Origin: Candidatus Aminicenantota bacterium
GTDB lineage: Bacteria; Acidobacteriota; Aminicenantia; UBA2199
DNA length: 6,336 bases
Assembly (NCBI GenBank): GCA_030620255.1
Contig: JAUXFB010000089.1
Span: 1-6,336, forward strand
Direction: 5' to 3'
The translations under genes were made by a program, and so were the position numbers. The notes beneath the pieces were generated by a model. That model was not told the DNA's origin and ran no database searches. It was given only the letters and a program-made list of their open reading frames with translations. The stretch's first letter is position 1, and every line of letters starts with the position of its first letter. Positions 1-4,680 of this stretch are shown piece by piece.

Positions 1-2
1 TA

Positions 3-1430
3 AATCATACATTTTCAACTCTTCCATACCTTGCTTTAAATGTATCAAAAGATGCTCTGGAATCATTAAATAATATTTCAGAAGTAGTAAATATTATAGA
101 AGATAAACCAATCCCCCTACCCTATATTATGAAAAGCAAAACCCAAAATAAAAATTTAAAAAAACCTAATTTAAGTGAATCCATAAATATAATTGGAGCA
201 GATTCCGTATGGGATATGGGCTTTACAGGAAAAGGCTGGTATATTGTAATCATTGACACTGGAATACGAAGATCACATGAATTTTTTACAGGTAAGAATA
301 TTGTTGAACAATGCTATTCTTTAAAAAAAGATTGCCCAAATGGAGGTTCCTCAATGTCAGGGAATGGAGCTGCTGCTCATTACGAATCATTTTATGGAGG
401 ATATGATCATGGAACTCATGTTACAGGTATTGCATCTGGAAATAACAAAAAAGGATTTTATGGTGTAGCAAAAGATGCAAGTATTATTGCAATACAGGTT
501 TTTTCACGTTTCTCAGCAGCAGATTGTGACGGAGCTCCATGTGTAATGAGTTACGATTCTGATCAATTAAAAGCTCTTGAATTTGTTTATAAAAAAAGAA
601 ATAATTATAATATCGCTGCTGTAAATATGAGCCTTGGAGGAGATAAATATAATGATCAGACCTCCTGTGATGAGGATTATAATTTAGATAAGAAAGCAAT
701 TGAGAATCTTAATCAAGTTGGAATTGCTACGATCATTGCTTCAGGAAATGAGCAGTATTGTGATGGCATCTGTGCACCAGCTTGTATATCATCAGCTGTA
801 GCAGTAGGCTCTACTCAAAAGAGTGATGAGGAATCCTATTTTAGCAATTGGAATTTTGAACTTTTAGAATTATTTGCTACCGGAGGATCAATACTCTCTT
901 CTACAGGTAAAAACAATAAAAGCTATGCTTATTGGAGTGGAACTTCAATGGCAACTCCTCATGTTACTGGTTCATGGGCATTATTAAAACAATGTGCGCC
1001 AGATTTGAGCGTTAATGAAGCTTTAAATTCATTAGTTAATGAAGGGAAGCCTGTAAAGACAAAATGTGGTACAGGTCAAACAAAACCCAGAATTGATATT
1101 GGAAAGTCAATTATTAAATTAATTAAAATAGCACCCCCAATAAATTTTTCAGTTGAACAAAAAATAAATTACTCCCTTTTGCAAACAGAATATCTTAATA
1201 TTTTAACATGGGAGACAAATCCATTAAATCAGGGTAAAAACATTGTAAAATATAAGATCTATGCTATTAATGGATCTGAAAAAAGTCTTATTACTGAATT
1301 TGATCCTTCAATATTTATATACTGGGATAGAAAGGTTAATAAGGATACAGAGTATACTTATGGCATTACTTCAGTAAACGACGAAGGAGATGAAAGCTTT
1401 ACTTCTTTTATTACATACAAACCAGAATAA
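3..1430 (+). CDS. Subtilisin-like serine protease (S8), 5'-partial, with I9-type propeptide remnant and Fn3-like C-terminal domain
   Basis: This is a secreted endopeptidase of the subtilase family. The first in-frame ATG is at 129, but the frame is open to the left edge. The 42 codons before that ATG read like the end of an I9 propeptide (LPYLALNV, then a short helix, then VVNIIEDKPIP), so the true start and any signal peptide lie upstream of the window. Numbering from the ATG at 129, the catalytic triad is Asp43 (IIDTG), His94 (DHGTHVTG) and Ser273 (GTSMATPHVTG), with oxyanion Asn207 (ASGN). The enzyme should be active. The catalytic domain carries ten cysteines (62, 69, 133, 138, 180, 211, 215, 219, 289, 313), which suggests disulfides and an extracytoplasmic location. 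Residues about 335-433 form an Fn3-like module (LTWETNP, YKIYAI, YTYGITSVNDEGDES) that may bind substrate or surface. No terminator is visible before the next gene. Family assignment is secure; the natural substrate is unknown. Confidence 0.95.
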   Translation, partial: NHTFSTLPYLALNVSKDALESLNNISEVVNIIEDKPIPLPYIMKSKTQNKNLKKPNLSESINIIGADSVWDMGFTGKGWYIVIIDTGIRRSHEFFTGKNIVEQCYSLKKDCPNGGSSMSGNGAAAHYESFYGGYDHGTHVTGIASGNNKKGFYGVAKDASIIAIQVFSRFSAADCDGAPCVMSYDSDQLKALEFVYKKRNNYNIAAVNMSLGGDKYNDQTSCDEDYNLDKKAIENLNQVGIATIIASGNEQYCDGICAPACISSAVAVGSTQKSDEESYFSNWNFELLELFATGGSILSSTGKNNKSYAYWSGTSMATPHVTGSWALLKQCAPDLSVNEALNSLVNEGKPVKTKCGTGQTKPRIDIGKSIIKLIKIAPPINFSVEQKINYSLLQTEYLNILTWETNPLNQGKNIVKYKIYAINGSEKSLITEFDPSIFIYWDRKVNKDTEYTYGITSVNDEGDESFTSFITYKPE

Positions 1431-1465
1431 AAAGTATTTCCAACATATTCAGGCAGTGTAATTAC

Positions 1466-1494
1466 TTGACTACCTACTCTGTATCTGCTACTAT
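1466..1494 (+). promoter_or_regulatory. Sigma70-type promoter for rfaE1, apparently giving a leaderless mRNA
   Basis: The -35 box TTGACT (1466-1471) and -10 box TACTAT (1489-1494) are separated by exactly 17 nt. An extended -10 TG lies at 1486-1487, one base before the -10 box. The expected start point, 7 nt after the end of the -10 box, is A1501, and the rfaE1 ATG begins at 1502. The -10 match to consensus is 4/6, but it keeps the key second A and last T. The assignment also explains why no ribosome binding site precedes the gene. Confidence 0.6.
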
Positions 1495-1501
1495 TTTCAT
1501 A

Positions 1502-2485
1502 ATGTATAAAGAACTTCAAGAGATAATAAAAAAATTCTCAAATAAAAAAGTAGTTGTATGGGGAGATTTGATCCTTGATGAATATATATACACAACAACT
1601 GGCAGGATCTCCCGTGAAGCTCCAGTACTTGTAACTGAATTTGAATCAAATGAATTTAAGTTAGGAGGAGCTGGAAATGTAGTTTTAAATATCAAATCTC
1701 TTGGAGCTGAACCTATTCCAGTAGGGTTTATTGGTGATGATTTAGATGGAAAAATCCTAAAAGAAATTTTAAATAAAAATGGTATAAAATTGGATTATTT
1801 GATTAAAGCAAAAAACTACAAAACTCCAAAAAAAAGTAGAATTCTATCTGGAGGAGAAAGTACAAAGAAACAACAGGTACTAAGAATAGATAAACTTAAT
1901 AGATCAGAAATAAAGGATACATTATATAATAAAATTGAAAAAAATCTTTTAAATTTGTTAGAAAATGTAGATCTCTTAATAATATCTGATTACATTTATG
2001 AGTCAGTAAAGCCAGATATACTCAACAATATAAAAAGATCTTTCCCATCAAAACTAATAACAATTGATTCAAGAAACAATTTATTAAAATTTCATAATAC
2101 TTATATAGCAACTCCAAATGAACCAGAGGTGAAAAGAATGTTTCCTGATAACAATTTCTATTCTGAAAAAGATTTTTTTAAAGCAGGCTTGGAATTACTT
2201 GAAAAAATAAAAGCTGAAGGAATAATTTTAAAAAGAGGCCACAATGGCCTGATTGTTTTTGAAAAAAACGAAAAACCCAGGATTATAAATATCCATGGCT
2301 CTTCTGATATTGTTGATGTTACTGGAGCCGGAGACACTGTAATATCTGTTATTAGCCTTTCATTGCTTTTAAAAGCAAACCTTTTTTTATCAGCACAACT
2401 TGCCAATATTGCTGCAGGCATAGTTGTAATGAAAGAGGGTGCATGCCCAATAAATTATAAAGAACTCTACAATGAACTCAAATAA
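1502..2485 (+). CDS. rfaE1: D-glycero-beta-D-manno-heptose-7-phosphate kinase (stand-alone HldE kinase domain, PfkB/ribokinase family)
   Basis: This cytoplasmic enzyme phosphorylates D-glycero-D-manno-heptose 7-phosphate at C1, a step in ADP-heptose supply for the LPS inner core. The ATG at 1502 gives 327 residues. It is preferred over the in-frame TTG at 1466 because family members start about 15-20 residues before the GDLILDEY motif and because the TTG sits inside the -35 box. Motifs are VWGDLILDEY (about 18-28), GRISREAPVLV (about 34-44), the PfkB signature GGAGNVVLNI (55-64), TPNEPEV and the catalytic DVTGAGD with Asp278. Two places differ from E. coli HldE: SDYIYES replaces the usual SDYAKG, and IDSRNN replaces IDPKG. 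From memory, the DSR form and the TPKKSRILSGG stretch occur in a variant kinase subfamily of other phyla. The adenylyltransferase follows with a 14-nt overlap, which supports this role; another PfkB sugar kinase is less likely. Confidence 0.88.
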   Translation: MYKELQEIIKKFSNKKVVVWGDLILDEYIYTTTGRISREAPVLVTEFESNEFKLGGAGNVVLNIKSLGAEPIPVGFIGDDLDGKILKEILNKNGIKLDYLIKAKNYKTPKKSRILSGGESTKKQQVLRIDKLNRSEIKDTLYNKIEKNLLNLLENVDLLIISDYIYESVKPDILNNIKRSFPSKLITIDSRNNLLKFHNTYIATPNEPEVKRMFPDNNFYSEKDFFKAGLELLEKIKAEGIILKRGHNGLIVFEKNEKPRIINIHGSSDIVDVTGAGDTVISVISLSLLLKANLFLSAQLANIAAGIVVMKEGACPINYKELYNELK

Positions 2486-2951
2486 ATTCTTTGAGATCAA
2501 AACCTTAAAAAAAAAGATCCTTGAAGAAAAGAAAAATAATAAAACAATAGCTTTTGCAAATGGCGGTTTCGACCTTATTCATATTGGACATATCAGATAT
2601 CTAAAAGCAGCAAAGAAAAAAGCAGATATTTTAATTGTTGCATTAAATTCTGATAAATCATTAAAAAATCTGAAAGGGAAAAATAGAGCAATAATTAATG
2701 AAAAAGGTAGAATTAAAATTGTATCGTCATTTGAATGTGTTGATTATGTTACACTGTTTAATGATAAAACGGTTGATAAAATCCTCTTAATGTTGAAACC
2801 TGACTTCCATTGTAAAGGTTCTGATTATACAAAAGATACAGTACCTGAGAAAGAGACTGTTAAATCTTATAAAGGAAAAATTGCAATAGTTGGGGGAGAA
2901 AAAATTCATTCAACTTCAGAAATTCTTAAAAAGATCGTAAATAATTCCTAA
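2472..2951 (+). CDS. rfaE2: D-glycero-beta-D-manno-heptose-1-phosphate adenylyltransferase (stand-alone HldE C-terminal domain)
   Basis: This cytoplasmic nucleotidyltransferase joins heptose 1-phosphate and ATP to give ADP-D-glycero-D-manno-heptose. It has 159 residues, the normal length for a single cytidylyltransferase-like domain. The nucleotide-binding motif GGFDLIHIGHIRYL spans residues 31-44, with the HIGH core at 37-40. Further along are ECVDYVTLF (88-96), the KGSDYT loop (115-120) and HSTSEILKKI (146-155), equivalent to the (S)STTxIIKKI end of HldE. Residues VPE (124-126) are shared, as I recall, with split RfaE2 proteins outside the Enterobacteria. The gene overlaps rfaE1 by 14 nt (ATG at 2472, rfaE1 stop at 2483-2485), so the pair is one transcript and probably translationally coupled. 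No Shine-Dalgarno is present. Related glycerol-3-phosphate or FAD-type cytidylyltransferases share the HxGH motif, but the partner kinase and the tail favour RfaE2. Confidence 0.92.
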   Translation: MNSNKFFEIKTLKKKILEEKKNNKTIAFANGGFDLIHIGHIRYLKAAKKKADILIVALNSDKSLKNLKGKNRAIINEKGRIKIVSSFECVDYVTLFNDKTVDKILLMLKPDFHCKGSDYTKDTVPEKETVKSYKGKIAIVGGEKIHSTSEILKKIVNNS

Positions 2952-3038
2952 ATAATTTTACATAAACCAATTTAAAATATTGTTATTAATTATTTCCATT
3001 TTTTATTATATAGTATACTTTTTTTGTATTTAATTTAC

Positions 3039-3067
3039 TTGAAGCATGATTTTTAATACTGTATAAT
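3039..3067 (+). promoter_or_regulatory. Sigma70-type promoter for the heptosyltransferase-methyltransferase pair
   Basis: The -35 box TTGAAG (3039-3044) and a perfect -10 box TATAAT (3062-3067) are separated by 17 nt. The expected start point is near 3073-3075, leaving a leader of only about 7-9 nt before the ATG at 3082, with no room for a normal ribosome binding site. It lies in the 130-nt gap between rfaE2 and the GT9 gene, which is otherwise extremely AT-rich and has no convincing terminator. A second TATAAT at 3072-3077 has no partner -35 box. AT-rich DNA produces such matches by chance, hence moderate confidence. Confidence 0.55.
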
Positions 3068-3081
3068 AAACTATAATTATA

Positions 3082-4122
3082 ATGAAAACCCCAATTTATA
3101 AAAACATAGCAATTATTAAACTGTCCTCTCATGGAGACATAATTCACACAATTCCAGCCTTCAATTTATTAAGGAAAAAATTTCCAGATTCAAAAATAAG
3201 TTGGATTGTTGAGCCATCTGGCGCTAAATTATTAGAGAATTTTTATGGAATTGATGAATTGATTGTTATTAACTTAAAGATAAAAGGTTTCTTAAACAAA
3301 ATCAGAGAATTTAAAAGAATAAAAAAAAAATATAAAAGAAAATTTGATTTAATAATTGATTTTCAAGGACTTTTAAAATCTGCTCTTTTATCCTATGTTC
3401 TTAAGGGTAACTCATTTGGGTTCAACAAGCGGAATCTAAAAGAACCTTTTGCAAAACATTTTTACAATAAAAGAGCTATATATTTTAATGAAAATAAACA
3501 TGTTATATTAAAAAACATAAACTTGACTCTATTTGCATATGGAACTTTAAATTCAAGTGTTGAAATATATTACCCTTTAAACCAGCTTTATGCAAATGAG
3601 ATGTTGAAGGATTTCTTCTATGAAAACAATTTGGAAGAAAATAAATTTATTATAGTTAATATTGGAGGTGGCTGGAATACAAAAGTCTTGGAAATTGCCC
3701 AATTTATCTATATAATCAATAATTTAAAATCAAAATTTAAGATTGTAATCTTATGGGGAAATATAAATGAAAAAAGGCGGGCTGAAAAGATAGCCGGGTC
3801 AACCAACACTGTAAAAACATTTTTTATGAAATTTGATGAACTTATATTATTTATAAAGTATGCATCTATTATCATAACAGGTGACACTCTTGCGCTTCAT
3901 ATCGCAGATATGGTTAAAACACCATCCGTAGGCATATTTGGGCCTACTTCTCCTCATAGAAATGGTTCTTTACTAAAAGAAAGTATACATGTTTTTGAAA
4001 AATTACCATGTAGTTTTTGTTATAAAAAAAAGTGTGATAAAATAGATTGTTTAAAAGAAATAGATATTAATAAAATAATTAAAGCAGTATATGATATATA
4101 TGAAAAATTTAAATTTAATTGA
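3082..4122 (+). CDS. waaC: ADP-heptose:LPS heptosyltransferase, GT9 family, WaaC (heptosyltransferase I)-like
   Basis: This peripheral inner-membrane enzyme transfers L-glycero-D-manno-heptose from ADP-heptose to the Kdo-lipid A acceptor. It has 346 residues, close to the family's usual 320-350. The acceptor domain starts with IAIIKLSSHGDIIHTIPA, where Asp19 matches the catalytic Asp of WaaC. DFQGLLKSALL (93-103) and EPFAKHFYNKR (121-131) resemble the same segments of E. coli WaaC more than WaaF. In the donor domain GGGWNTK carries Lys201, which matches the ADP-contacting Lys; the Trp that usually follows it is replaced (KVLEIAQF). LWGNINEKRRAE (224-235), TGDTLALHIA (266-275) and FGPTSPHRNG (286-295) form the nucleotide site. 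The C-terminus has four cysteines (310, 313, 318, 323; C-x2-C-x4-C-x4-C). GT9 membership is certain; the first-heptose specificity and the symbol are inferred from resemblance and from the rfaE genes upstream. The 3' end overlaps the methyltransferase start by 32 nt. Confidence 0.88.
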   Translation: MKTPIYKNIAIIKLSSHGDIIHTIPAFNLLRKKFPDSKISWIVEPSGAKLLENFYGIDELIVINLKIKGFLNKIREFKRIKKKYKRKFDLIIDFQGLLKSALLSYVLKGNSFGFNKRNLKEPFAKHFYNKRAIYFNENKHVILKNINLTLFAYGTLNSSVEIYYPLNQLYANEMLKDFFYENNLEENKFIIVNIGGGWNTKVLEIAQFIYIINNLKSKFKIVILWGNINEKRRAEKIAGSTNTVKTFFMKFDELILFIKYASIIITGDTLALHIADMVKTPSVGIFGPTSPHRNGSLLKESIHVFEKLPCSFCYKKKCDKIDCLKEIDINKIIKAVYDIYEKFKFN

Positions 4123-4651
4123 AGCTATTATTAAGTATAGATCAACAATTGGCATTATAGGTTTGATTGTAGTCCTATATTTTTCTGAACCAACAATATT
4201 ATCTATTCCAATAGGTTTCTTTATTATGCTAATTGGAGTATCTTTCAGAGGGTGGTCTTCTGGATATATAAACAAAGATAATGAATTAGCTACACAAGGG
4301 CCATACTCTTTAACAAGGTACCCACTCTATTTTGGAAACTTTATACTTGGAACAGGAATTGCCTTTGCAGCACACAATATATATGCTTATATAATTTGTT
4401 TTGTCTTTTATTTTCTATTTTTTCCGTTCCTTATTATTGTTGAGAATAGAAGACTTAAGGGAAAATTTGGAAAAGAATATGAAACCTGGTCTAAAAATTT
4501 AAACACATTCTTTCCAAAGATAAAAAGGATTAAGGATTCTCAATTTAATATCTCCTTCTATATGAAAAATAGAGAGTATAAAGTTTTTTATTTTTCTCTG
4601 TTAATTATTGCATTTTTTGTCATTAAATATTTAATTAAACTAAAAAATTAA
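4091..4651 (+). CDS. Integral membrane methyltransferase of the isoprenylcysteine carboxyl methyltransferase / phospholipid N-methyltransferase type
   Basis: This is a predicted inner-membrane, S-adenosylmethionine-dependent methyltransferase of 186 residues. The family signature is clear: ELATQGPYSLTRYPLYFGN (65-83), followed by a hydrophobic helical hairpin (about 84-117) and then E118, with FGKEYETW (126-133) and a closing FFPKIKR (140-146). Other membrane segments lie at about 18-31, 36-53 and 165-182; the last one is beyond the conserved core. The start is uncertain: ATG at 4091 and ATG at 4100 are both in frame, neither has a Shine-Dalgarno, and both overlap the heptosyltransferase (32 or 23 nt). 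The overlap implies co-transcription and coupled translation. The substrate is not evident. Bacteria with this family do not generally prenylate proteins, so a lipid, polyprenyl or glycan acceptor in envelope synthesis is plausible, but this is inferred only from the neighbours. Confidence 0.85.
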   Translation: MIYMKNLNLIEAIIKYRSTIGIIGLIVVLYFSEPTILSIPIGFFIMLIGVSFRGWSSGYINKDNELATQGPYSLTRYPLYFGNFILGTGIAFAAHNIYAYIICFVFYFLFFPFLIIVENRRLKGKFGKEYETWSKNLNTFFPKIKRIKDSQFNISFYMKNREYKVFYFSLLIIAFFVIKYLIKLKN

Positions 4652-4680
4652 TTAACAATAAAAATTATTCCAGAACTAAA

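Noticed and set aside
484..699. Minus-strand open frame opposite the subtilase
   Set aside because: It is a shadow of the catalytic domain, with no recognisable motif; the plus strand holds conserved protease sequence throughout.
1466..1501. In-frame TTG start that would lengthen rfaE1 by 12 residues
   Set aside because: It has no ribosome binding site, overlaps a good -35 box, and the added residues do not match the family's N-terminus.
2158..2421. Minus-strand open frame opposite rfaE1
   Set aside because: It is antisense to the PfkB active-site region, which is clearly coding on the plus strand.
3012..3025. Palindrome AGTATACT followed by a T run after rfaE2, considered as a terminator
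   Set aside because: The palindrome has no loop and only a 4-bp half-site with one G-C pair, so it cannot form a stable hairpin.
4051..4275. Minus-strand open frame across the heptosyltransferase/methyltransferase junction
   Set aside because: It is antisense to two well-supported genes and has low-complexity, Ile/Tyr-rich composition.
4652..4680. Possible bidirectional terminator between the convergent genes (inverted repeat AATAA-AAA-TTATT at 4657-4669)
   Set aside because: The stem is only five A-T pairs, too weak to call in DNA this AT-rich; nothing else in the 29-nt gap looks like a signal.
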